In this document: one piece after another, positions 1 to 9,930 of the stretch
Layout: each line of letters starts with the position of its first letter
Numbering within the stretch: position 1 is the first letter of the stretch
From: JAGQUL01 sp038212015
GTDB taxonomy: Bacteria > Actinomycetota > Thermoleophilia > Gaiellales > SKUG01
Assembly (NCBI GenBank): GCA_038212015.1
Contig: JBBQUY010000050.1
Coordinates: 1-25,359 of the forward strand
Reading direction: 5' to 3'
Length of the DNA stretch: 25,359 bases
The notes under the pieces: model-generated
The model's input: only the letters and a program-made list of their open reading frames with translations
The model's database searches: none
Told to the model about the DNA's origin: nothing
Program-made: the position numbers and the translations under genes

Positions 1-357
1 GCCGACACGAGCAAGCCCTCCCATCACGCACCGATGGAGCTCGTCGCGCGCGGCTGGGACGTGATCGCGGTGAACCCGTTCCACGAGATCGACGGCGTAC
101 CGACCGTCGCCAAGCTGCAGGACATCGACCGCCACGTCGACCTCGTCGACGTGTTCCGACCCTCCGCGGACGCACCCGACGTCGCCCGAGCCGCCGCCGA
201 GATCGGCGCATCCGCGCTCTGGCTGCAACTGGACATCACTTCCGAAGAAGCCCGGGAGATCGCTCGCGATCACGGAATGGACTACGTCGAGAACCAGTGC
301 GTCGCACCGATCGCACGCCGCTTCGATCTGCATCCACCCGTCGCATCCGACGACTGA
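1..357 (+). CDS. CoA-binding (YccU-like) protein, 5' partial
   Basis: This is the C-terminal part of a small Rossmann-fold CoA-binding protein of the YccU type. The reading frame is open from base 1, so the true start lies upstream; the ATG at 34 is an internal Met. Visible family features are the early S-K-P-S stretch, the V-I-A-V-N-P strand end at about residues 21-26, the L-V-D-V-F-R-P segment followed by a helix, the A-L-W-L-Q strand, and the late G-M-D-Y-V-E-N-Q-C segment. These match the usual order in CoA_binding_2 domains (P-V-N-P, then D-x-V-x-V-F-R, then W-x-Q, then V-x-x-x-C). The family binds CoA or related nucleotides and its physiological role is poorly defined. The family assignment is fairly secure and the function is not. 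Confidence 0.82.
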   Translation, partial: ADTSKPSHHAPMELVARGWDVIAVNPFHEIDGVPTVAKLQDIDRHVDLVDVFRPSADAPDVARAAAEIGASALWLQLDITSEEAREIARDHGMDYVENQCVAPIARRFDLHPPVASDD

Positions 358-390
358 CCCCGTTTCGCGGACCGCCATCGAGGCATGACT

Positions 391-414
391 CTCCCATGGG
401 AGCCCGCGTCTCCC
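391..414 (+). promoter_or_regulatory. Three mutually complementary arms before the kinase RBS
   Basis: CTCCC (391-395), GGGAG (398-402) and CTCCC (410-414) lie in a row. The first two form a perfect 12-bp palindrome, CTCCCATGGGAG. The middle arm could instead pair with the third, which directly touches the GAGGA ribosome-binding site at 415-419 of the kinase gene. Two exclusive hairpins are therefore possible. Whether this is regulatory is unknown, because short G/C arms arise easily in this composition. Confidence 0.25.
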
Positions 415-424
415 GAGGACCGCC

Positions 425-1942
425 ATGACCGTGACCGATCCAGCATCCACACCAGCCCTACCGGACCGCTACACCGACCTGCGCCGCGTCGCCCGCGGCG
501 GCATGGGCGAGGTCTGGCACGCCCATGACTCCCGACTCGAACGCGACGTCGCGATCAAGCTCGTCACGACCGGTGACGGACTCGAAGACGATGCCACCCG
601 CCGCGCGCGATTCGAACGCGAGGCGAGGGTCGTCGCTCGGCTGTCCACGCATCCCAATGTGGTGACGATCTACGACGTCGGCGAAGTCGACGATCGCCCG
701 TTCCTGGCCATGGAATGGATGGGCGGCGGCACCCTCGCCGAACGCCTGGCGCGCACGACGCCGCCACCCATCGACGAGCTGATCGACACGCTCGAGCGCG
801 TCGCCTCCGCCCTGGATGCCGCACATGCCGACGGAATCGTGCACCGCGACGTCAAGCCCGGCAACGTCCTGTTCGACGTGCACGGAACGCCGCGCATCGG
901 TGACTTCGGCATCGCCACGTTCGCTGCCGACCCGTCGATGACGCTGACACAGGCCGGCTCGGTGGTCGGAACGTGCGGCTACATCGCGCCCGAACAGGCG
1001 AGCGGCGACGGGGCAGAACCCGCCAGCGACCAGTACGCACTCATGGTGATCGCGTACGAGGGCCTGACCGGCGCTCGTCCCTTCACGCGCGACAGCGTCG
1101 TCGCCGAACTCGCGGCACATGTCAGTGAACCGGTCCCGTCCGTTGCCACGCGCGCGCCGAACCTGCCGCCCGATGTCGACGACGTGTTCGCCCGCGCGCT
1201 CGCCAAGCAGCCAGCCGATCGCTATCCGACCTGTGTGCGCGCGGTCGCAGCGCTGCGGCACGCGCTCGACAATCCAGCACCGACCGTCGCCACGCCCGCC
1301 GCGGTCTCAGTCACCGAGCGACTCGCCGCGGTCCGTGATCGCATTCCACGGCCGGTGCCCGCGCCCGCGCCAGCGCCGGTCACCGCGCGCGTGCGCCGCC
1401 GAATCGCCCTCGGTGCCGCGCTCGTGTTCGTCGCCATGCTCGCGCTGCTCGCTGCAGGCGCGTTCGGCGACGATCCCGATCCGAACGACGCCTCGCCGAC
1501 CGAGGCGACCACGGAGCCGGCCGCCACGCCCGAGCCCGAACCGCAAGCCGAGCCCGAGCCCGAGCCCACCGCCGCAACCCCCGAGCCATCCGCCGAGGAA
1601 CGTCGCGCCGCCGCGATCGCACTGCACGAGCGGTCGTTCGCCGCGCTGCAGGACGGTCGCTTCCAGGAGGCCTACGACCTCGGCATGGCCGCGCTCGCCG
1701 ACCTGGGAGGCGTGCTCCCGGAGGAGGCCTGGGCCAACTACAACGTGGGTGCCGCGCTCGTCGGGCTCGGGCGCTGCGACGAGGCATTTGCATATCTCGA
1801 TCGGTCCGAACAACTGCAGGGGCAACGTGACGAGATCGACGCGGCTCGCGCAGCTGCGACCGAGTGCGTCGACGGCGCCCAGCCCGGAAACGGGAAAGGC
1901 AAGGGCCAGAAGAAGGATCGCGACGATGAAGACGACGACTGA
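425..1942 (+). CDS. Membrane serine/threonine protein kinase with TPR-like outer domain
   Basis: A Hanks-type (PknB-like) kinase of 505 residues. The kinase domain spans about residues 16-280. It has a glycine-rich loop (A-R-G-G-M-G-E-V), Lys45 in V-A-I-K, the catalytic loop H140-R-D-V-K-P-G-N147, D160-F-G and the A-P-E at 188-190, so it should be active. A Pro/Ala linker leads to one transmembrane helix at about 327-347, then a Pro-Glu repeat spacer (358-390), two helical TPR-like repeats (about 392-485) and a Lys/Asp-rich tail. The C-terminal part should lie outside the membrane. It has no PASTA repeats, so muropeptide sensing of the PknB kind is not indicated; the TPR region may bind a protein partner. 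GAGGA at 415-419 supports the ATG at 425. The substrate is unknown. Confidence 0.93.
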   Translation: MTVTDPASTPALPDRYTDLRRVARGGMGEVWHAHDSRLERDVAIKLVTTGDGLEDDATRRARFEREARVVARLSTHPNVVTIYDVGEVDDRPFLAMEWMGGGTLAERLARTTPPPIDELIDTLERVASALDAAHADGIVHRDVKPGNVLFDVHGTPRIGDFGIATFAADPSMTLTQAGSVVGTCGYIAPEQASGDGAEPASDQYALMVIAYEGLTGARPFTRDSVVAELAAHVSEPVPSVATRAPNLPPDVDDVFARALAKQPADRYPTCVRAVAALRHALDNPAPTVATPAAVSVTERLAAVRDRIPRPVPAPAPAPVTARVRRRIALGAALVFVAMLALLAAGAFGDDPDPNDASPTEATTEPAATPEPEPQAEPEPEPTAATPEPSAEERRAAAIALHERSFAALQDGRFQEAYDLGMAALADLGGVLPEEAWANYNVGAALVGLGRCDEAFAYLDRSEQLQGQRDEIDAARAAATECVDGAQPGNGKGKGQKKDRDDEDDD

Positions 1943-1944
1943 CC

Positions 1945-1959
1945 TGCGGCACCGCCGCA
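1945..1959 (+). terminator. Short GC hairpin after the kinase gene
   Basis: TGCGGC (1945-1950) and GCCGCA (1954-1959) form a perfect 6-bp stem with a 3-base loop, starting two bases after the kinase stop codon. It is followed by ACGTTTG, so there is only a weak T-run. It is a plausible transcription end or pause, not a strong intrinsic terminator. Confidence 0.4.
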
Positions 1960-2033
1960 ACGTTTGATGCTCATGCGGTCACAAACGTCGGGTCCGTCGG
2001 GTTGGCATGATTTCGACGTCCGAAAAACGTGTC

Positions 2034-2063
2034 AAGACATTACAAAATCTGCCGAAATATATT
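2034..2063 (+). promoter_or_regulatory. Sigma-70-like promoter for the small Pro-rich gene
   Basis: AAGACA (2034-2039, four of six match to TTGACA) and TATATT (2058-2063, five of six match to TATAAT) are separated by 18 bases. They sit in one of the few AT-rich stretches of the window (about 2017-2065). A start near 2070 would leave a leader of roughly 48 bases before the ATG at 2118. No other strong signal is seen in the 1960-2117 gap. Confidence 0.5.
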
Positions 2064-2117
2064 GCCGGGTTGGCGAGCATCGAGCTTGCTGCAGGGCTGA
2101 AATCGGAGGGTGGCGCA

Positions 2118-2315
2118 ATGGCTGACGCACGTAATCTGGAATCGACCAGCGACGATGACGGCGGCGTGGTCATCCCCGTTCCGACCAACCGATCCACGCC
2201 GCCGCCGCCGCTGCCACGCCTGCCGCGCGCAATCCCCACGCCGGGTTCGGGCACACGCCAGTCTTCGCTGTTCGGCGCCGCGCTCACGCGCCGTTTCGAC
2301 CGCGATGCTGCCTGA
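2118..2315 (+). CDS. Small proline-rich protein, unknown function
   Basis: A 65-residue reading frame of unrecognised family. It has a short acidic N-terminus (S-T-S-D-D-D), a run of five prolines inside an R-S-T-P-P-P-P-P-L-P context, further Pro-Arg repeats and a basic C-terminus. It looks disordered, with no membrane segment or signal peptide. GGAGGG at 2105-2110, seven bases before the ATG, and a plausible promoter further upstream argue that it is translated. The open frame extends back to an ATG at 2007, but that start lies upstream of the promoter candidate and has no ribosome-binding site, so 2118 is preferred. It could bind a WW- or SH3-like partner, or be a phosphorylation target of the nearby kinase; both are speculation. 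Confidence 0.5.
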   Translation: MADARNLESTSDDDGGVVIPVPTNRSTPPPPLPRLPRAIPTPGSGTRQSSLFGAALTRRFDRDAA

Positions 2316-2396
2316 AGCTGCACGTCGGTGATCGTACGCTCGTCAAACAGCGGTTTTCGGTGGCTTTTTCGGGGAATACGCAACAAGCATGTTCGC

Positions 2397-2424
2397 GTCG
2401 CGACGTCGTAGGTCTCGACGCGAC
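2397..2424 (+). promoter_or_regulatory. Inverted repeat upstream of the histidine kinase
   Basis: GTCGCG (2397-2402) and CGCGAC (2419-2424) are inverted arms around a 16-base centre that is itself partly symmetric (ACGTCG ... CTCGA). The element ends five bases before the ATG at 2430. It could be an operator or a leader hairpin. The remaining gap from 2316 shows nothing else clear, and the kinase start lacks an obvious ribosome-binding site. Confidence 0.25.
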
Positions 2425-2429
2425 GTTCG

Positions 2430-4235
2430 ATGCGTGCGGACCGCATGGGGGACACCACACAGGACATAGCGCGCGTGATCGAACAGGCCGCGTCGATCTT
2501 CGACGCGGCGGTGTTCGGGCTGCTCTTCGTGCTGGGCCTGACGGGTTGGCTGCGTCGCCGCGACTCCGCGAATGCATGGTTCGCGCTGACGTTCGCGGCG
2601 ATCACGTTCACGATCCTGGTCGGCCTCCTGCTCGGGGACGAGCCGGCCTCGCCCTGGGATCGACTCTCGGTCGCCGCGCTCGCGATCATGCCGTACGGCC
2701 TGTATCGCTTCATGCGCACCTTCGCGCGCGGCAACCGCACCGTCGACGCGGTCACCTCGGTGTTCACCATCGCGATGGTCGCGTGGAGCGTGGGGATCGA
2801 CCTGCCACCGGAAGGGACCGCCTGGTCGCCCATCGTGCTGACCTTCGTCATCGCGTTCCTCGTCCACTGGACGATCCTGTCGGTCGCGACCGCATGGTTC
2901 TTCCTGCGCGAGGCGCGCCGCAGCAGCGGCATCGCGCGCCGCCGCATGAACCTCTTCGCCGGCGCCTCGATCGCGCTCACGACAGCGTTGCTGCTTTCGG
3001 CATTCTCGGGCAACGGCGTGTCCGAAGAGATCCACATCCTCTCGATCTTCATCCAGCTCATCGCCGCCGTGTCGGCCGTGCTGTTTCTCGTCGCGCTTGC
3101 ACCGCCGCGCTTCCTGCGGGCCTCCTGGCGCGCACACGAGCTGGAATCGATGCAGGGTGGACTGCGCTGGATCGTGCAGGGCGAGACCGTCGCCGACGTT
3201 CGTGATCGCGCGCTCCACTCGGCGAGGCTACTCACGGGCGCCATGTCCGCCGTGCTGGTCGACGAGGATCGCGGCCTGCTCGCCTGGCACGGCACGAACC
3301 AGGCCAATGCCCAGCGCGTCGTGGACGAGGCCCGAGCACGCAACGTCGACTCCGAGGACCACTCGATCATCTGCGTCGATCGGATCATCGTCGTCTGCGG
3401 TCCCGCCGCTCCGTTCTTCAGTGAAACCGAGCGCCAGCTGCTCGACACGATCTCGGCGTTCGCGTCCCTGTCCGAGGATCGTGCGCGAACGCTCGATCTC
3501 GAACGACAGGCCAACGAGCGGCTGCGCCAGGTCGACCAGCTCAAGACCGAGTTCGTCGCGATGGTCGCGCACGACCTGCGCTCGCCGATGAGCGTGATCA
3601 GCGGGTTCGCCGATACGATCCACGATCGCTGGGACGTGCTCCCGGACGAGCAGAAGCTCGAGTTCCTGCGCCTCATCTCGCGCAACACCCGCAGTCTCGC
3701 GGAGTTCGTCGAAGATGTCCTGCAGGTCGCACGCATGGAATCCGGGGAGCTGCACTACGACATGCAGCCCTTCGACGCGCGTCAGGTGGTGCAGCGCATC
3801 GTCGCTGACATGCAGGTCACGCATCCGGAGTTGACGCTCAAGGTCGAGGCGCCCGAGCAGCTGCCCGACGTGCTCGGCGACGTCGATCGCAACTGGCAGA
3901 TCCTCACCAACCTCGTCAGCAACGCGATGAAGTTCTCCGACGGCGAGCCGCGCATCGAGGTCGAGCTGTCGACGCTGCTCGCCGAGGGCAAGCTCGCGAT
4001 CGCCGTCCGCGACAACGGCGTGGGCATCGCCGACGAGGACCTGCCGCGACTGTTCCGCCGCTTCTCACGCGTCGGGCCCACGCGCCGCACGGTTGCAGGT
4101 ACCGGCCTGGGCCTGTACATCGTCAAGTCGATGGTCGAGGCGCAGGGGGGACGCATCTGGGTCGACAGCCGGCCCGGCGAAGGGTCGACGTTCACCTATA
4201 CGCTGCCGATCGCGACGACGGAGACCGCGGCATGA
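2430..4235 (+). CDS. Membrane-bound sensor histidine kinase
   Basis: A 601-residue histidine kinase. The first 215 residues hold about seven hydrophobic helices separated by short loops, a multi-helix membrane sensor without a large outer domain. A GAF-like stretch follows (about 225-345), then a coiled linker and the DHp domain with the H-box H381-D-L-R-S-P. The ATPase domain has the N-box with N498, the G1 box D-N-G-V-G-I-A, an F-box L-F-R-R-F-S-R and the G2 box G-T-G-L-G-L-Y. All catalytic motifs are intact. Its stop overlaps the start of the receiver gene as ATGA, so the two should be made together. A second in-frame ATG at 2445 is equally possible as the start. The signal sensed is not evident; a membrane or redox cue is conceivable. 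Confidence 0.93.
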   Translation: MRADRMGDTTQDIARVIEQAASIFDAAVFGLLFVLGLTGWLRRRDSANAWFALTFAAITFTILVGLLLGDEPASPWDRLSVAALAIMPYGLYRFMRTFARGNRTVDAVTSVFTIAMVAWSVGIDLPPEGTAWSPIVLTFVIAFLVHWTILSVATAWFFLREARRSSGIARRRMNLFAGASIALTTALLLSAFSGNGVSEEIHILSIFIQLIAAVSAVLFLVALAPPRFLRASWRAHELESMQGGLRWIVQGETVADVRDRALHSARLLTGAMSAVLVDEDRGLLAWHGTNQANAQRVVDEARARNVDSEDHSIICVDRIIVVCGPAAPFFSETERQLLDTISAFASLSEDRARTLDLERQANERLRQVDQLKTEFVAMVAHDLRSPMSVISGFADTIHDRWDVLPDEQKLEFLRLISRNTRSLAEFVEDVLQVARMESGELHYDMQPFDARQVVQRIVADMQVTHPELTLKVEAPEQLPDVLGDVDRNWQILTNLVSNAMKFSDGEPRIEVELSTLLAEGKLAIAVRDNGVGIADEDLPRLFRRFSRVGPTRRTVAGTGLGLYIVKSMVEAQGGRIWVDSRPGEGSTFTYTLPIATTETAA

Positions 4236-4606
4236 AGGTGCTCGTCGTCGTCGAAGATGATCGCGACATGCAGCTGCTCATCCAGCTGACGCTGCAGGCC
4301 GACCCGCGACTGGAGATCTCCGGCTGCGCCGCCACCGCCGACGCCGCGATCGAACTCGCACGTGAGGCACAACCGGCGCTCGTGATCCTCGATCACTTCA
4401 TCGACGGCGACGTCATGGGCCTGGAGGCAGCGCCCGCGATCAAGGAAGCCGCCCCAAAGTCTCGGGTCCTGCTCTTTACCTCCCACGACCTGCGGATCGA
4501 ATCCTCGCGCGAGCCATCGATCGACGAGTTCCTGCTCAAGCGCAACATCGCCGACTTGATGCCGACGGTGCAGCGCCTGCTCGACCTCGACCCGATCGCG
4601 GCCTGA
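4232..4606 (+). CDS. Receiver-only response regulator
   Basis: A 124-residue stand-alone receiver (REC) domain, CheY-like in size, with no DNA-binding output. The phosphoacceptor is D54 in V-I-L-D, the acidic pocket is E8-D9-D10, T83-S84 end the fourth strand and K103 is the conserved lysine, so phosphotransfer should work. The ATG overlaps the stop of the histidine kinase (ATGA), which marks it as the cognate partner. Because no output domain is present, the signal must pass by protein-protein contact, for instance to a phosphorelay or to an enzyme. The gene that follows is of unknown function and is a candidate target only by position. Confidence 0.92.
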   Translation: MKVLVVVEDDRDMQLLIQLTLQADPRLEISGCAATADAAIELAREAQPALVILDHFIDGDVMGLEAAPAIKEAAPKSRVLLFTSHDLRIESSREPSIDEFLLKRNIADLMPTVQRLLDLDPIAA

Positions 4607-4631
4607 ACCGAGGAATTCCCCGCTCACGGCC

Positions 4632-4724
4632 ATGAAATGGGCCGGCCAGAAGGTGGCCCGTTTCGAGACGCTGCGGGCCCCCGCGCGCGAAGAACGGGCG
4701 TGGCCGGTGGCATACACCCGATGA
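4632..4724 (+). CDS. Possible 30-codon leader ORF overlapping the next gene
   Basis: An ATG at 4632 opens a 30-codon frame whose TGA (4722-4724) overlaps the ATG at 4721 as ATGA, the same coupling geometry used by real gene pairs in this window. The peptide is basic and has no recognised motif. AGGAA at about 4611-4615 is rather far upstream to serve as its ribosome-binding site. It may be chance. Confidence 0.2.
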   Translation: MKWAGQKVARFETLRAPAREERAWPVAYTR

Positions 4725-5460
4725 CGCAGTCAGGCGTGAGCGCCTGGGCGAGCGCGTACGTGGACAACGTGCGCGCCCGCGTCGACGCCGGACTGCCCGC
4801 GTTCGAACGCAAGCCCGATCAAGGCCCGGCCACCCCTCCGCCGCCCGCGTCGCGCGGCACGGGCTTCGAACGAGCACCGCTCGACGGAATCACGCTCGAT
4901 CGCCCGACCGACATCGTTCCCACCGTGCTCACCAACCTCGTCGAAGGACTGACGGGCACACGCGACGAGCGCGACGGACGCGCACTCATGCAGGTCGGGC
5001 TCGCCGGATACCAGTTCGTCCAGGCAGGGCTGCATCACGTCGCCGAGGGCAAGGGCATCGTCGCGACCGGCTCGAGCGTGCTCGGCAAAGTCCTGCCGAC
5101 GATCGGCGTCGTCTCCGGCGTCGCGCAGGTCTGGCGAGGCTGGAACGAGCTGGAACGCCACGACGGTGGTCCGCTGTCGATCCTCGGCTCACGCACCGGA
5201 CGCTCCGGACTGCTCAACATCGTCGCCGGCGCACTCGCGTTCGTGCCGGGCGTCGGCACCGCGATCGGTGGCGCCGTCACGCGCCTCGTGGCCGCTGCCA
5301 ACGAGCTCGACGCCTTCTCGTTCCTTGACGCGCCGACACGCAGCGTCGAGGAGCAGGGCTTCGCGGTCGCCAAGCGCGTCCACCTGCTCGACGAGACCCC
5401 GCTCGATCCCTACGACCGGACGCGTCGCGACGGAACACTCGTTCCGCAGCCGACGTCTCG

Positions 5461-5464
<4 letters not shown>
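4721..5464 (+). CDS. Hypothetical protein with Gly/Ala hydrophobic segment
   Basis: A 247-residue protein I cannot assign. It has a short helical N-terminus, a Pro-rich linker near residues 40-50 (A-T-P-P-P-P-A), then a region of helices rich in Gly, Val and Ala. The most hydrophobic stretch reads L-N-I-V-A-G-A-L-A-F-V-P-G-V-G-T-A-I-G-G (about 165-185) and could insert into or lie on a membrane, as in small pore-forming or holin-like segments. The C-terminus is polar. It contains no cysteine. The frame extends to an ATG at 4637, but GGTGG before 4721 and the Arg/Gly-rich extra residues favour 4721. Its TAG overlaps the TAG of the opposite-strand gene through a shared CTAG. A role with the preceding two-component pair is only suggested by order. 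Confidence 0.7.
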
Positions 5465-7979
<2,515 letters not shown>

Positions 7980-7980
<1 letters not shown>

Positions 7981-8624
7981 CAGGCTGCGGCACCCGCCTC
8001 GGCTCGACGCACCCATGGTCGAGCACGACGTTCGAGCCGCACGAGCCCGTAATCTGCCGCCAGTGCGAGCGCCGTCACCGCGAGCGCGCCCACCATCACG
8101 CGCTCGGTCTGATCGCGCTGGATGCCCTGGAGGATGAGCTCGCCCAGACCGCCAGCGTCGATCACGGCGCCGATCGTGGCGATGCCGATCACGGTCACCG
8201 CGGCGATGCGCACGCCCGCCAGGAACACCGGCATCGCGAGCGGCAGGTCGATGGTCGTGAGGATCGTCCAGCGATCGATGCCCATCCCGATCGCCGCATC
8301 ACGCACGTCCTCGGGCACGGAATCGAGTCCGCCCACGACGGCTCGAATGAGCATGAGCTGTGCGTACAGCACGAGCCCGATCACGGTCGGCACCACGCCC
8401 AAGCCGACGACCGGCACCAGGATGCTGAACAGCGCCAGGCTCGGAACCGTGTACAGCGCACCTGTCACCGCGGTGACGACGCCGATGCGGTTCGAGCGGC
8501 CGTGCATCCAGATGCCGAGCGGCACTGCGATGATCGTCGCGATGCCGAGCGACACCGCGCACAGCAGCACGTGTTCGAGCACGAGGCGCAGGACTTCGAC
8601 TCGATTGTCGAGCAGGAAACTCAC
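7980..8624 (-). CDS. Osmoprotectant ABC transporter permease (no binding domain)
   Basis: A 214-residue BPD-type permease of the ProW/OpuCB family, with about five or six membrane helices and the ATPase-contact loop S-V-P-E-D-V-R-D-A-A-I-G-M-G. It should pair with the permease half of the next gene to form a heterodimer, driven by the ATPase encoded just upstream. The GTG start at 8624 overlaps the ATPase stop as GTGA, and its own TGA overlaps the ATG of the fusion gene as TGATG. The open frame to 8699 would add 25 residues inside the ATPase gene and has no support. It carries no substrate-binding domain, so all binding capacity sits on the partner chain. Confidence 0.92.
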
Positions 8625-9772
8625 CCCAGGGCGCTCCCGAAGCGCAGCGGCTGCGCCTGGGCCGGAGGTGCGGCTCCATGCACTGCAGGTCCGTGCCACG
8701 CGATGCCGGCAGCGGCGTGACCGTCGATGGCCTGCGCGACCGGTCGATCGAGCCAGCCGTGCAGCAGCGCCGTGGTGACGATCCCCACCGGGCGGCCCAT
8801 GCCGTCCACGACCGGCGCGAACGACTCACCGCTCGAGATGAGCTCGCCGAGCGCGGTACGCAGCGTCGCGGCAATGTCGATGCACGCACGCACCGGTGCG
8901 CCGCTCGCCCACTGCACCGGGCGGCCGGCCGGGTCGATCAGCACGCCGAAGCCCTGGGCATGGGCGACGTCGAGCGGAATGAGCGGCAGGTCGTGCACCT
9001 TCGCCAGGGCGAGGCGCCGGAGCGCGGAGTCGCCGCCCACGAATCGCTCCACGAACTCGTTGGCGGGGGCCGCGAGCAGCTGCTCGGGCGTGGCGAGCTG
9101 GGCGAGCACGCCGCCTTCCTGCAGCACGGCGACCTTGTCACCCATGCGCATCGCCTCGTCCAGGTCATGCGTGACGATGATGATCGTCTTGCGAACGTCC
9201 TGCTGCATGCGCAGGAACTCATCCTGGATCTGCTCGCGCACGAGCGGATCGATCGCGCCGAACGGTTCGTCCATGAGCATCACGGGCGGATCGGCAGCGA
9301 GCGCGCGCGCCACACCGACGCGCTGGCGCTGACCACCCGACAGCTGCGCCGGATATCGTGCTCCGAAGGTTGAAGGGTCGAGCCCGACGAGGTCGAGCAG
9401 CTCGCGTGAGCGTGCAGCGATGCGTGATTCGTCCCAGCCGAGCAGACGCGGAACGGTGCCGACGTTGTCGAGCACGGAGCGGTGCGGAAACAGGCCGACC
9501 TGCTGGATGACGTAGCCGATCGAGCGGCGGAGCGTCTCCACGTCGATGGAGCGCGTGTCCACGCCGTCGATGCGGATCGTGCCGCTCGTGGGCTCGATGA
9601 GGCGGTTCACCATGCGCATCGCGGTGGTCTTGCCACTACCGGAGGGGCCGACGAGCGCACAGATCTCACCCGCTTCGACCCGCATCGTCAGCCGATCTAC
9701 GCTCGGCGCAGTGGCGCCCGGATAGACCTTCGTCACGGCATCGAATTCAATGACTCCACGTGCGTCGCCCAC
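8621..9772 (-). CDS. opuCA: Osmoprotectant ABC transporter ATPase with C-terminal CBS region
   Basis: The ATP-binding subunit of the importer. It has Walker A G-P-S-G-S-G-K-T-T, the Q-loop in Y-V-I-Q-Q-V-G-L-F-P, signature L-S-G-G-Q-R-Q-R, Walker B V-M-L-M-D-E-P-F-G-A-I-D and the switch histidine in T-H-D-L-D-E-A. After the nucleotide-binding domain (about residues 1-245) comes a CBS-type region, of which the second repeat (S-F-A-P-V-V-D-G-M-G-R-P-V-G-I-V-T-T) is clear. In OpuA and OpuC relatives CBS domains gate transport by ionic strength or cyclic dinucleotides. It is the first gene of a coupled three-gene operon. The start is uncertain: GTG at 9772 lies close to the first conserved strand (V-I-E-F-D-A-V) and is chosen; GTG at 9823 would add 17 residues. 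Confidence 0.93.
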   Translation of the reverse strand: MGDARGVIEFDAVTKVYPGATAPSVDRLTMRVEAGEICALVGPSGSGKTTAMRMVNRLIEPTSGTIRIDGVDTRSIDVETLRRSIGYVIQQVGLFPHRSVLDNVGTVPRLLGWDESRIAARSRELLDLVGLDPSTFGARYPAQLSGGQRQRVGVARALAADPPVMLMDEPFGAIDPLVREQIQDEFLRMQQDVRKTIIIVTHDLDEAMRMGDKVAVLQEGGVLAQLATPEQLLAAPANEFVERFVGGDSALRRLALAKVHDLPLIPLDVAHAQGFGVLIDPAGRPVQWASGAPVRACIDIAATLRTALGELISSGESFAPVVDGMGRPVGIVTTALLHGWLDRPVAQAIDGHAAAGIAWHGPAVHGAAPPAQAQPLRFGSALG

Positions 9773-9860
9773 GTTGACCCGCTTCCCGCACCGCGTGTCC
9801 GCGCAGTGCAAATCCCACGGCACGCGTGTGACCCCGGCAGGATCGGGCGTGCACGGATGT

Positions 9861-9878
9861 CCTCCGATCTATCGGAGG
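9861..9878 (-). promoter_or_regulatory. 18-bp inverted repeat upstream of the importer operon
   Basis: CCTCCGAT (9861-9868) and ATCGGAGG (9871-9878) are perfect 8-bp inverted arms with a 2-base centre. It lies 88 bases before the GTG at 9772 and 53 bases beyond the stop of the minus-strand gene at 9931. The symmetry suits a dimeric repressor site controlling the importer. As RNA it could also act as a hairpin ending the upstream gene, though no T-run follows. Nothing else is evident in 9773-9930. Confidence 0.4.
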
Positions 9879-9930
9879 AGCCGGCCATCCCGGTTCAGGT
9901 CATACGGATTGCGCCGGAATGCGCGGGGCG

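Noticed and set aside
1979..3736. Long minus-strand open frame of 585 codons opposite the histidine kinase
   Set aside because: It is Ser/Arg-rich without any domain pattern, and lies opposite a kinase with all motifs intact. Long antisense frames are normal in GC-rich coding DNA.
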